From the NCBI GenBank assembly GCA_024867545.1, contig JANFNE010000002.1, forward strand, positions 1 through 64,000: a stretch of 64,000 nucleotides of DNA, written 5' to 3'. Source of the DNA: Phytopythium helicoides (taxonomy: Eukaryota > Oomycota > Peronosporomycetes > Pythiales > Pythiaceae). The notes under the pieces were generated by a model. It was given only the letters and a program-made list of their open reading frames with translations, was not told where the DNA came from and did no database searches. Below, piece after piece: positions 32,634 through 42,461 of this stretch (its first letter is position 1; every line of letters starts with the position of its first letter). The position numbers and the translations under genes are program-made.

Positions 32634-33551
32634 CTACTGCGACTGCTGCTGCCGGCCCTCGAGCGTGAAGGCGCGCTGCAGATACTTCATCTTTAGCTGC
32701 TCGAGCGCCGCGCGGTTGCGAATGTCCATGCTGTCTGCTAGCAGCATGGTCATGAGCATCTGGTCGGCCACGAGCTCGTTCTTCTCTCGTTGCGCGCGCG
32801 CCAGGTCTGTGATGGCGGCAGCGTACGCGTCGATGTTCTCGGGGGTGGGGCTGGCGTTGCGCGCGCTGTGCCCCACCGCGGCGATGCTGGCCGTGTGCTC
32901 CTCCAGCACGTCCATGGCCTCATGCTCGCGCTCGTTTAGCCGCTGCAGGGAGGTCGCAAAGGCCCCAATGGGGCCAACGCTATCCCTGCTTCTCGGCGCT
33001 GGCGCCAGCCGTCCAAGCCGCTGCGGGTCTCTCTCAACTGGGTCTGCGCCGCTGTCTTCGAGCACCACGCCGTCGTCAGCGCTCTTCCTGCGCTTGACCA
33101 CCGCTCCAGGCACGTCCTCCCTGAGCACGGCGGCCTTGCGCATGCGCATGAGCTTGCGCAGCGAGCGCGGGTTGTTGCTCCATCGCGAGCAGCTCGTGAG
33201 GATGGCCCAGACCTGCTTGCGGTCGAACAGCACGCCCTCCTCGCGCAGAAAGTCGCGGTTGGCCGCGTCGAAGAGCACGTCTCGCGCCTCGCCCGGGTTG
33301 GCCTCCTGCGCGAGCGCCAGCAGCGCCTCGAAGCGCTGCACCGTGTGCGTGAGCACCTGCCAGCGCGTCTTGATGGCCTTCTCGGAGCGCGCGGGCCCGT
33401 CGCCGTCGCGCTGCGCCAGCCATTTGGCGTACACAGCCTCCCAGAACTCGTCGCTGGAGATCGTCACGCCGCTCGTAGGGTCCGACACCTCGACCCACGC
33501 GCTCGCCAGCGCCTCGTCCTCCCTCGCCGACCACTTGGCGCCCTTGCCCAT
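32634..33551 (-). CDS. Myb/SANT-like (trihelix/NAM-associated) DNA-binding protein
   Basis: Single exon, 305 aa. The N-terminus KWSAREDEALASAWVEVSDP, FWEAVYAKW and KTRWQVLTHTVQRFEALL matches the SANT/Myb-like domain seen in plant NAM-associated proteins and in DNA-binding partners of PIF/Harbinger elements. A basic stretch (KRRKSADD) may be a nuclear signal. The C-terminus is helical and Gln-ended. It may be a domesticated transposon partner, but no transposase or terminal repeats are visible nearby. It is divergent from the FAN gene across 188 bp containing two inverted CCAAT boxes. Confidence 0.65.
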   Translation of the reverse strand: MGKGAKWSAREDEALASAWVEVSDPTSGVTISSDEFWEAVYAKWLAQRDGDGPARSEKAIKTRWQVLTHTVQRFEALLALAQEANPGEARDVLFDAANRDFLREEGVLFDRKQVWAILTSCSRWSNNPRSLRKLMRMRKAAVLREDVPGAVVKRRKSADDGVVLEDSGADPVERDPQRLGRLAPAPRSRDSVGPIGAFATSLQRLNEREHEAMDVLEEHTASIAAVGHSARNASPTPENIDAYAAAITDLARAQREKNELVADQMLMTMLLADSMDIRNRAALEQLKMKYLQRAFTLEGRQQQSQ

Positions 33552-33739
33552 GGCCGCTGCGCCTCGTTACCTCGGGGGAGTCAGAGCCCGCCAAAAAACG
33601 CGGCATCGACGCTACGATTGGTGGAAAAGGAGGATAGTTCTTGACGATGATTGGCTAGATATATTGAATATTGAATTTGGAAAAAAAGGGCAAAAGGTGG
33701 TGGAGAAAGAGGCGACAGGCGCGACAGCTTTCCCACGAC

Positions 33740-36700
33740 ATGCAGCGCCGCCGCGGCAGCCGCAAGAAGGCGCAGACAGCGCGCTTCAGCCTGCTGCTGC
33801 TGGAGGACGGAGAGTACTTTCTAGAAGTATGGAGCGATGTGCGAGGGCTCGTACAAGTTTAAGTGTCTGAGGAGGCTTGTGGACTTGGGAAATGGCAGGA
33901 CTTCAGCGCGTACAGGTTCCTGGAGGCGTCGACGACGTCGCTGTTGAAGACCCATGGACGCATCAAGGTGTGCACGCGCGGGCTGTTCTTCGTGCCGGAC
34001 GACCTGTACCTGCCGATCCTGCGCTTCCCGTTCCGATCCATGCTCGCTGAGCCAGTGGCCGAGTGCTTTCTTGACGCGGGACAGACGACGAGGGGCCTCG
34101 TGGCGCCGTATTTGACGTTTCGAACCAAGACGGTCATTGAGATGAAGCAGCGCGGCATCGACCACCCGTATATCACGCGGGAAACAACTTCGGGACGAAG
34201 TGTCACGCCGGCTTTCAGCCCGAGCGGCATTGTCGAGACACCGTCGACTTATATATTCACGCTGCTCTACACGTCGGTCGACTCGTTCCTGGCCAACATC
34301 CACATCATTTACGAGGTCGCCAACCTCCCGCGACGGTCAATGACAAAGGTCGAGGAAGAGGCTCTGCTAGCACCGGTTTTGGCGCCTAGGCTAGTCAATG
34401 AGTTTGACCCAAGCCTGCTCGTGGACTTTCGAGAGCGATTGGTTCTTCCCGAAGCGCGAAGGGTGGAGCGTATTGAGCCGTTACTGCGCTACCCTGGTTG
34501 CGTTATGCTCACCGATCAGCGAATTTACTTCCAGCCAGCTCAACTTAATAATGTGCTCGATCCGGTCATGAACTGGAGCTATACACAGATCGATCAAGTA
34601 TACCGTCGACGCTATTTGCTGCGCAATACTGGTCTCGAGATTTACTTCAAACATGGTGATAGCTGCTTCTTCTCATTTCCTACATGCCCAGAGCGCGATG
34701 AGGTGTACGAAACGATGATGAGCCAGCCAGAGCTGCAGCGGTGCCGGCGTAAAGATCTCGAGTACATGATGCGCCGATGGCAGCGACGCGAGATCTCAAA
34801 TTTTGACTATTTATTGTTCCTGAACAATGCATCTGGGAGAACACGAAACGACCTCACGCAGTATCCGGTCTTCCCGTGGATTATCAGCGACTACACAAGC
34901 AACGAGCTCAATCTGGAGAACCCTGAAACGTATCGTGACTTGTCAAAGCCCATCGGAGCACTCAACCCAGAACGCCTCGAATTCTTCAAGATGCGGTACG
35001 AGATTATGCCGCGTGGAGATGACGCCGATGGTATGCCACCACCTTTTTTGTATGGCACTCATTACTCGACTCCAGGCTATGTGCTATACTTCCTCGTTCG
35101 CATGGCGGCGGAGTATATGCTCTGTTTACAAAATGGCCGTTTTGATGCTCCTGATCGTCTCTTTCGAAGTATTAAGGTAACGTGGGAAGGCTGCTTGTCA
35201 AGCCATACAGACGTGAAAGAGCTGATCCCAGAGTTCTACGATCTTAGCTTTCCGGCACATCAATGGCTTCAAAATCTCCACCACTTGGATCTTGGGACAA
35301 CCCAGACTCTTGAACGTGTTGACGACATTGAACTTCCCCCTTGGTCTCGTGGAGATCCTGAATTATTTGTAAAAATGAACAGACAAGCGCTTGAAAGTGA
35401 ATACGTGTCGAATAACTTACATCACTGGATCGACCTCATTTTCGGGTATAAGCAACAAGGCGAAGAGGCAATCAAGGCAAACAATTGTACGTGCCCATCT
35501 GTATTGACTACCAGTTTGATGCCGATTGCTCACCTCTCTTGTCGCTAGTATTTTATTATTTATCATATGAAGGCGCAGTCGACCTAGAGGCTGTTGAAGA
35601 TCCTGTACAGAAAGCATCACTCGAGTCGCAGATACAAGAGTTTGGTCAGACGCCAAAGCTGCTGTTTTCGACACCTCACCCACAACGGTCTACTGGTCAT
35701 GGCAATATCAAGGTGGCGACTCCCGATCTACTTCCATCTCCGCGGGTGGTACAACCACAAGTTCGGCGGCAATCCTACCCAGCTGAAGTTGTTCGGCGAA
35801 AGGCAGCACTTCACAGCAGTGCGTTCACGTCGGGTTACGACTCGGATGATGATGAAGCAGGAGACGCCATCTCATATCGACCCCCAAGGCGGCATCGTTA
35901 CAGCTTGTTCTGTGTTCAGACTCCATGGGTACGACTGCCCCATGCGATTGGAAGGTTTGCGCGACATATGTGGAACAGTGAAGATCGAGGGAGTAAGCCG
36001 AAACGATGGGAATGGAAACGTCACTCTCCAGCGTCGTGGAAATGGGAGTTGTCGCACTCTTTTCCAGCGCACAGCGGAGAGGTCACGTGTGCGGTACTAT
36101 CGCGCTCTGACGACACCTTGTTTACAACGAGCAAGGACAGCTCGATGAAAGTTGTTTCAAACCGCGAAATCCCTGGGGAAAGTCGAAATGTGGTATTTGA
36201 CATGCCATTATCGTGCTGCGAGGTATCATTTGATGGGCAATTTGTATTTCTTGGCTGCTGGGACAATCGTGTGTATATGTACTCCATTCATGCGAATGCT
36301 GTAATCGACAAGATTTTTGCGCACTCGGACGGTATTTCGGCGATTTGTGTGCTGGGCTACCGCATGCTAACGAGCTCATGGGACTCAACAATCAAGCTTT
36401 GGAGTTATTCAGCGAGTGGGATTGACAAGACTCCTGTTCGGACATTTCTAGAATGTAATGATTCGGTTCTGTGCCTGGATGCAACTTCCGACGGAATGTA
36501 TGCTGCTGCGGGCGTTCGGAACGGCCGCGTCTACCTCATCGATCTCGAAACTGTTGCATTAAAGATGGACTTGCTCGTGAGTCCCCGAAGGCTTGGAGAT
36601 GTCACATCTATATCATTCTCTGCCGACTCCAAATCTTTTGTTTGCATTACGATAGAGAATGAGATTCTCAAGTTCAGCCTCACCGGCGAGCAGCTGTGGA

Positions 36701-37221
36701 GTTTGGACTGCGACGTGTCTGGGCAGATCAGGTGCGAACGTAATTGCGAACTATTTAGTCCGCTTTTGTTTTGCTCACCGTTTCTTCTATAACGTAGGTG
36801 TTTTGAAAGCGATGGAAAATTTGCCGTTGGCGGAACTACAAGTGGAAGACTGGTGTTCTGGAGATTGCATGCGCCTCAAGATTACGAGCTCATTTGCTCT
36901 ATTCCGGATGCTCACGATGCTAGCGTCAGTGCTTTGGTTGTAAGCTCTTCCGGATCGGAGGTGATATCTGGCGCCGTAGATGGATCGATTCGTGTGTGGA
37001 AGCTGCAAGAAACGACCACTCAAGATCAGCAACCACCTTTAGCAGAATATCGCGCCGTTCCTGCAATGTCAATGTCTATTCAAGAAAATTCTAGTCTATC
37101 AAGGCGGTCCATGAAATCAAAGAGGCACAAGCGACACATTCCAAAGTACCATTCGCCTGCGTTTTATGTTCCTGACATACCTGCTCAAGCTGCTGAAGCA
37201 CAGTTTTGTCTCGAAATGTAG
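33740..37221 (+). CDS. NSMAF: FAN/NSMAF orthologue (GRAM/PH-BEACH-WD40)
   Basis: Exons 33740-33826, 33899-35486, 35549-36731 and 36798-37221 join in phase to 1093 aa. The start RFSLLLLEDGEYFLEDFSAY matches FAN. GRAM/PH-like repeats follow (~30-330). The BEACH domain (~345-560) has QYPVFPWIISDYTSNELNLE, LSKPIGALNPERL, TDVKELIPEFYDLS and HHWIDLIFGYKQQGEEAI. WD40 repeats fill ~700-1060 (for example FVFLGCWDNRVYMYS). In animals FAN links TNF-receptor signalling to neutral sphingomyelinase; in protists a membrane-trafficking role is more likely. The C-terminus is basic and somewhat extended. Confidence 0.93.
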
Positions 37222-37575
37222 ATTAGTATAAAGTGTTGAATCTACCTTGTCCAAACTCCACATCAGCATTCCAATATCGTAACAGTATTGATGTGATAAG
37301 TCGGCAGCCACGAGTCTAGTAGTGTCTTGGCCACCTAAAGCCCTCTTCTCCAGAGATCGACTAAAAAAACACTGCTAGTAATCGGACGGGTTCTCAGTGT
37401 GGTATATTGATACATGTTGTTTTTGCTTGATTGGTTGTGTGCGAGATTCCCGTGTCCAGTGGCGTGACTTCAGCGGCCGGACAAAGGCTGCTAGACATGC
37501 TGTAGACCGTCGTTGGTCGAGTCGACACTACTGTCTACGCAAGCCCTCCAGCCAACTTGGACCCGCTGTATGCGT

Positions 37576-37881
37576 CTACTTCTTTCCGCCCTTCTTGCCC
37601 TTGGCCGACTGCGGCTTGGACTGCTCCTGCGCTGCTGGCTGCTGCTGCTGCTTCGCCGGCTGAGGCTTCTGCTGGCCTTTGGCCGACTGCGGCTTCTGCT
37701 GAGCCTGGGGCTGAGCCTGGGCCTGCGTCTGCTGCGTCTTCTTCTCCGGCATGGGCTTCTGCTCCTGCTTGGCTGACTGCGGCTTCTGCTGCTGCTTAGC
37801 CGGCTGCTCCTTGGCAGCCTGCTGCGCAGGAGCGGCCTGAGCCTGAGTCTGCTTGTTCGCCTTGTTGTTCTTGCGGCCCAT
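37576..37881 (-). CDS. Small Lys/Gln/Ala/Pro-rich low-complexity protein, left copy
   Basis: 101-aa intronless protein starting MGRKNNKANKQTQAQ in an excellent start context (CACCATGGG). It consists of degenerate repeats around QKPQSAK and ends KGKKGGKK. It is strongly basic, with no cysteine and no signal peptide, and is probably disordered. It could bind nucleic acid or ribosomes, but nothing shows this directly. An identical copy lies in the other arm. It is in the same orientation as, and downstream of, the secreted-protein gene. Confidence 0.55.
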   Translation of the reverse strand: MGRKNNKANKQTQAQAAPAQQAAKEQPAKQQQKPQSAKQEQKPMPEKKTQQTQAQAQPQAQQKPQSAKGQQKPQPAKQQQQPAAQEQSKPQSAKGKKGGKK

Positions 37882-38724
37882 GGTGGCTTGGTTGCTTGTC
37901 TTGGAGAATGGAAAGTGCTTGAGTGCTTGACCGCAAATGCTGCAATGATACAACCAAGGCTGCCAAGGGTGTCAAGGCTGGTGGGTGGTTGCACAGAGGT
38001 TTCTCTAAGGAGAGACCCTCGATTCTGCTCAGTAGCTCCATTTTGGTCCTTACTGTAAACACGTATCCGATCTTGTCGGTTTCTGGTCGAAACGATCCCC
38101 ATGGGATCATGTACGGCCGTTCCTAAGGCTTCTTTTGGGAGGTGACATCTGTGCAAGGTTTCGGAATCAAATATGGTTGTTGGCTTGTGCTCAAAACGGA
38201 CAGCAAGTTGTTGAGTATCATGCTATTCCTGAGCCCATTATCTGCTGCTTCAATTGTTCTCGAACCACATAGAGGGCATGCTGTGGTGCAGACGCCCCGC
38301 TGAAAATGCCGAGATACCGGGTAGCTGTGTTCTGTCAAGCTGAGTGGTTTTTGGTCATTGATTGCAGGAAATCGTTGGCTGTTGAACATAAATGCTGTGG
38401 AAGTAGGCTTTCGGCTCCAAGGATTTGTAGAATTTCAGATGCGTTGGACGGCGGCATCTCGAGAACATGGTATTGGTCTACCTGTGCAAGCACGAGTAAA
38501 GTCTTCTGTTTTCTCTTGACCTCCGTGAGGCAACTCGAAAGAAAAAACAAGGGGCAATGGATTGAGTAGATAATCTGCATTACTCAGTTATCTCACTGCG
38601 TGCGGCACCCATGCACGCACCAAAACATTCAAGTGTGCACAAGTTCGGCCGACACCACCCGCCCGCGCCAACAGCAGCACAAACGCACCACATAAGCAGT
38701 CCACGGAGTTTCTTCGCCTTGAGC
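37882..38724. other. Non-assigned spacer inside left arm
   Basis: 843 bp between the two small genes of the left arm. It contains only overlapping short frames; see the mirror region 40309-41151 for the possible exon. Confidence 0.4.
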
Positions 38725-39315
38725 TCAGCTGCTCATCTTCATTGCCGTGCTCACGAGGTCCATGATGCGCTGGCGCAGATCGCTCATCGATGAACCGCTT
38801 TTCGCCGCAGCCGCAACATCCTGCGCCTTGGACGCTAGCACACCCGACGCCTTGGCCATCGTCACGTCACTACCGCCAGCTGTCGACACGATCCGCATGA
38901 TGTTGCTCGACAGTGTGGCAGCGTCCATGTCGCTGGCTGCCTCACTCAACACCAGACTCTCGACCTTGCGCGCGGTGACTGAGATGTTGTCGTTTTGTCG
39001 GAAGAGCAGGTTGCTGTTGGTGAGGAAAACGTTGTTGTCGGTGGCGAGCGTGTTCTTGTTGACGACTCCGGCGCCGCGGTTGAGTACATCGGAGGTTCCG
39101 AGGGCGACGTTGATAGCGGCGGGCTGCGGTACCGAGGCGCTCGTAATGGCCATGCCGCCGGAGGGGTTGGCCACTTGAGTCATCTGGTTCATTAGGTTTG
39201 GCTGCTGGGGCGACGAGACGGAGCTGATGCTGAGCTCTGGGGAAGCGTCAGCAGCGTAGACCGCCGAAGTGGTAGCAGCAGCGGCGAAAGCAAGCGTAGC
39301 AACGAACGACTTCAT
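38725..39315 (-). CDS. Cysteine-free secreted protein, left copy
   Basis: 196 aa from ATG 39315 (the frame is open further upstream without a fitting start). The N-terminus MKSFVATLAFAAAATTSAVYA is a clear signal peptide, with cleavage expected about Ala21. The mature part is Ser/Ala/Asn-rich, has no cysteine and no RxLR or LxLFLAK motif, and ends in an amphipathic helix (SDLRQRIMDLVSTAMKMSS). It is the exact twin of 39718-40308. No family recognised; an apoplastic or cell-wall role is possible, unproven. Confidence 0.8.
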   Translation of the reverse strand: MKSFVATLAFAAAATTSAVYAADASPELSISSVSSPQQPNLMNQMTQVANPSGGMAITSASVPQPAAINVALGTSDVLNRGAGVVNKNTLATDNNVFLTNSNLLFRQNDNISVTARKVESLVLSEAASDMDAATLSSNIMRIVSTAGGSDVTMAKASGVLASKAQDVAAAAKSGSSMSDLRQRIMDLVSTAMKMSS

Positions 39316-39378
39316 AGTGAGATGGCGGGTGAAAGTAGCGGCTGGAGCTGGAGTGGCTTGCTTGAGAGTGCGCGAGTT

Positions 39379-39395
39379 GGAAAGTGAGGAATGGC
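39379..39395 (-). promoter_or_regulatory. Oomycete-type initiator plus flanking element, left copy
   Basis: Mirror of the motif at 39638-39654, upstream of the ATG at 39315. It resembles the oomycete core promoter in which an Inr (TCAYTYY) is followed by a CAWTTTNYY-type flanking promoter region. Confidence 0.5.
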
Positions 39396-39410
39396 AGAGC
39401 ACGCTGGGCG

Positions 39411-39622
39411 AGAGCGCTCAGTTGCAACCTCACTTTCTAGGATTTGCTCGGGTGTACATTCGCCAGAGGTCGATCGTGATACATTTCGTTGAGAGCAATC
39501 AAGTTGAATTTTACTGCAACTACATCTTCAAGGTGAACCTCACCTTCAACACCACGGCACGGTGTAAGATGGCACCAATCCAGGAAACTCGAAGATACTA
39601 CTCCTTCAGACTTCGCTTTCAA
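39411..39622. other. 212-bp unique spacer at the centre of the inverted repeat
   Basis: Not palindromic: bases around the midpoint 39516/39517 stop pairing after two positions. It lies between the two divergent secreted-protein genes. The copies therefore share only ~95 bp of upstream sequence and then have different distal promoters. No gene is seen. Confidence 0.8.
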
Positions 39623-39637
39623 CGCCCAGCGTGCTCT

Positions 39638-39654
39638 GCCATTCCTCACTTTCC
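39638..39654 (+). promoter_or_regulatory. Oomycete-type initiator plus flanking element, right copy
   Basis: GCCATTCCTCACTTTCC, 64 bp upstream of the ATG at 39718. The CCATTCC part fits the Inr and CACTTTCC the flanking promoter region known from oomycete genes. The match is one base off the Inr consensus. Confidence 0.5.
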
Positions 39655-39717
39655 AACTCGCGCACTCTCAAGCAAGCCACTCCAGCTCCAGCCGCTACTT
39701 TCACCCGCCATCTCACT

Positions 39718-40308
39718 ATGAAGTCGTTCGTTGCTACGCTTGCTTTCGCCGCTGCTGCTACCACTTCGGCGGTCTACGCTGCTGACGCTTCCCCAGAGCT
39801 CAGCATCAGCTCCGTCTCGTCGCCCCAGCAGCCAAACCTAATGAACCAGATGACTCAAGTGGCCAACCCCTCCGGCGGCATGGCCATTACGAGCGCCTCG
39901 GTACCGCAGCCCGCCGCTATCAACGTCGCCCTCGGAACCTCCGATGTACTCAACCGCGGCGCCGGAGTCGTCAACAAGAACACGCTCGCCACCGACAACA
40001 ACGTTTTCCTCACCAACAGCAACCTGCTCTTCCGACAAAACGACAACATCTCAGTCACCGCGCGCAAGGTCGAGAGTCTGGTGTTGAGTGAGGCAGCCAG
40101 CGACATGGACGCTGCCACACTGTCGAGCAACATCATGCGGATCGTGTCGACAGCTGGCGGTAGTGACGTGACGATGGCCAAGGCGTCGGGTGTGCTAGCG
40201 TCCAAGGCGCAGGATGTTGCGGCTGCGGCGAAAAGCGGTTCATCGATGAGCGATCTGCGCCAGCGCATCATGGACCTCGTGAGCACGGCAATGAAGATGA
40301 GCAGCTGA
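39718..40308 (+). CDS. Cysteine-free secreted protein, right copy
   Basis: 196 aa, identical to the left copy at 38725-39315. Signal peptide of about 21 residues (hydrophobic FVATLAFAAAATTSAVYA), then a Ser/Ala-rich mature chain without Cys and with two QP-rich segments. A helical C-terminal part starts around ARKVESLVLSEAASDMDAAT. It is divergently arranged with its twin across the 212-bp spacer. The copies would be indistinguishable at protein level. No known effector motif is visible; family unknown. Confidence 0.8.
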   Translation: MKSFVATLAFAAAATTSAVYAADASPELSISSVSSPQQPNLMNQMTQVANPSGGMAITSASVPQPAAINVALGTSDVLNRGAGVVNKNTLATDNNVFLTNSNLLFRQNDNISVTARKVESLVLSEAASDMDAATLSSNIMRIVSTAGGSDVTMAKASGVLASKAQDVAAAAKSGSSMSDLRQRIMDLVSTAMKMSS

Positions 40309-41151
40309 GCTCAAGGCGAAGAAACTCCGTGGACTGCTTATGTGGTGCGTTTGTGCTGCTGTTGGCGCGGGCGGGTGGTGTCGGCCGAACTTGTGCACAC
40401 TTGAATGTTTTGGTGCGTGCATGGGTGCCGCACGCAGTGAGATAACTGAGTAATGCAGATTATCTACTCAATCCATTGCCCCTTGTTTTTTCTTTCGAGT
40501 TGCCTCACGGAGGTCAAGAGAAAACAGAAGACTTTACTCGTGCTTGCACAGGTAGACCAATACCATGTTCTCGAGATGCCGCCGTCCAACGCATCTGAAA
40601 TTCTACAAATCCTTGGAGCCGAAAGCCTACTTCCACAGCATTTATGTTCAACAGCCAACGATTTCCTGCAATCAATGACCAAAAACCACTCAGCTTGACA
40701 GAACACAGCTACCCGGTATCTCGGCATTTTCAGCGGGGCGTCTGCACCACAGCATGCCCTCTATGTGGTTCGAGAACAATTGAAGCAGCAGATAATGGGC
40801 TCAGGAATAGCATGATACTCAACAACTTGCTGTCCGTTTTGAGCACAAGCCAACAACCATATTTGATTCCGAAACCTTGCACAGATGTCACCTCCCAAAA
40901 GAAGCCTTAGGAACGGCCGTACATGATCCCATGGGGATCGTTTCGACCAGAAACCGACAAGATCGGATACGTGTTTACAGTAAGGACCAAAATGGAGCTA
41001 CTGAGCAGAATCGAGGGTCTCTCCTTAGAGAAACCTCTGTGCAACCACCCACCAGCCTTGACACCCTTGGCAGCCTTGGTTGTATCATTGCAGCATTTGC
41101 GGTCAAGCACTCAAGCACTTTCCATTCTCCAAGACAAGCAACCAAGCCACC
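40309..41151 (+). other. Spacer inside right arm with a possible decayed or spliced reading frame
   Basis: Two overlapping plus frames, 40453-40698 (...LGAESLLPQHLCSTANDF...) and 40644-40910 (...CPLCGSRTIEAADNGLRNSM...), read like natural protein but are in different frames without a clear GT-AG join. The second has a CxxC pair reminiscent of a RING C-terminal half. It could be a gene remnant or long UTR. No confident gene; the mirror image is in the left arm. Confidence 0.25.
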
Positions 41152-41457
41152 ATGGGCCGCAAGAACAACAAGGCGAACAAGCAGACTCAGGCTCAGGCCG
41201 CTCCTGCGCAGCAGGCTGCCAAGGAGCAGCCGGCTAAGCAGCAGCAGAAGCCGCAGTCAGCCAAGCAGGAGCAGAAGCCCATGCCGGAGAAGAAGACGCA
41301 GCAGACGCAGGCCCAGGCTCAGCCCCAGGCTCAGCAGAAGCCGCAGTCGGCCAAAGGCCAGCAGAAGCCTCAGCCGGCGAAGCAGCAGCAGCAGCCAGCA
41401 GCGCAGGAGCAGTCCAAGCCGCAGTCGGCCAAGGGCAAGAAGGGCGGAAAGAAGTAG
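41152..41457 (+). CDS. Small Lys/Gln/Ala/Pro-rich low-complexity protein, right copy
   Basis: Identical twin of 37576-37881, 101 aa, same start context. Composition is dominated by Q, K, A and P in repeats such as QQKPQSAK, QEQKPMPEK and QQKPQPAK. There are no transmembrane segments or signal peptide. The same neighbour order as in the left arm shows the two genes were duplicated as a block. Confidence 0.55.
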   Translation: MGRKNNKANKQTQAQAAPAQQAAKEQPAKQQQKPQSAKQEQKPMPEKKTQQTQAQAQPQAQQKPQSAKGQQKPQPAKQQQQPAAQEQSKPQSAKGKKGGKK

Positions 41458-41656
41458 ACGCATACAGCGGGTCCAAGTTGGCTGGAGGGCTTGCGTAGAC
41501 AGTAGTGTCGACTCGACCAACGACGGTCTACAGCATGTCTAGCAGCCTTTGTCCGGCCGCTGAAGTCACGCCACTGGACACGGGAATCTCGCACACAACC
41601 AATCAAGCAAAAACAACATGTATCAATATACCACACTGAGAACCCGTCCGATTACT

Positions 41657-42461
41657 TTATTTCATTGGATCATTGTTGTTGATATGTTTATGAATGATTC
41701 CAGCCATCCCCGCGGATTCGACTCGATTTGGGTTCTTGGATTGCTCTATTGTGTTGAGCAGAGTACTTGGCTCGATTGATCAATGCAAAGCAAGGCTCAT
41801 TCATAATTTGCCTCGGTGGACTGGCATCGTCCTGATGGCCGACGTTACCCTCAAGACCGCCGCTGCGATTGTTGTTACTGCGGCAGTGGTGAAGCTGCCA
41901 ATGGATTTCACCTCCACTGACTCTCCTCCTATCGAAGCGACCAATCTTTTTTTACACAAGACCTCGAAACACGAGGTCATTAGCCCCGACAGCAGCCCAG
42001 TCATCCACCGAACGAAGGATTCGAACGAACGTCAGCACGAACAGAAGACACGCGATTCCAACAATCGCAGCCCCAGCCTAAGCCGAAGAAGCGTAAGTCA
42101 GTGACTGCGAATTGCTTCCAGATTGTGATTGACACCATCTTCGCTCCTCCAATCTTGGAAATAGAAGCTCAGCAGTTCAAACAGCTTCAACTTGAAGCCA
42201 AAATGCAGTTCGAACACATTTCACTTATATCTGTTAATGCTACAAAACTCCAAATTGAAATTTTCGCCAATCAGAGCGCACCCTGACCATTCACGCTGGC
42301 GGGTGGGCGCCAAGAGCTCCTTGGCCTGCAGCAAGAAGCGTCGACTGCCGGATCGCTCGCTCTCCCCGCGCTCCCAGTGGCCCCAGCGCGCCCCCCACGC
42401 CGCGCAACGCCCTCGACGGCCTTCCCCTAATCGCTGCGGTACCGAAGAGCCCTCGCTCGCC
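41657..42461 (+). other. Region between inverted repeat and EFTUD2, with a weak small-gene candidate
   Basis: A frame from ATG 41835 (MADVTLKTAAAIVVTAAVVK, then Ser/Pro-rich) ends at 42104, right after a possible GTAAGT donor at 42091. A following frame to 42286 (FAPPILEIEAQQFKQLQLEA) could be joined only by a 29-nt intron. No family was recognised, so this is not called as a gene. The right part (42280-42461) is the GC-rich EFTUD2 5' flank. Confidence 0.3.

Larger units (their letters stand above)
37377..39410. repeat. Left arm of a 2034-bp near-perfect inverted repeat
   Basis: Bases 37377-39410 are the reverse complement of 39623-41656 (mirror sum 79033). I compared several stretches of 50-130 bp across the arm and found no difference, and every reading frame in one arm has an equal-length twin in the other. 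The arm carries a Lys/Gln-rich protein gene and a secreted-protein gene, both on minus. Confidence 0.92.
39623..41656. repeat. Right arm of a 2034-bp near-perfect inverted repeat
   Basis: Reverse complement of 37377-39410. Identity ends sharply: the outer edge is at 41656 (flank differs after AGTAAT) and the inner edge at 39623 (CGCCCAGCG...). It carries the secreted-protein gene and the Lys/Gln-rich gene, both on plus. Confidence 0.92.

Noticed and set aside
32634..33551. Harbinger-type transposon at the Myb/SANT gene
   Set aside because: No transposase, terminal inverted repeats or target-site duplication visible around it.
32428..33870. 480-codon plus-strand frame antisense to the Myb/SANT and FAN starts
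   Set aside because: Ser/Arg/Ala-rich text without a domain, mirroring the GC-rich minus-strand gene; a shadow frame.
38747..39178. 143-codon frame opposite the secreted-protein gene (and its twin at 39855-40286)
   Set aside because: The opposite strand has a signal peptide, promoter element and plausible composition; this one is a mirror frame.
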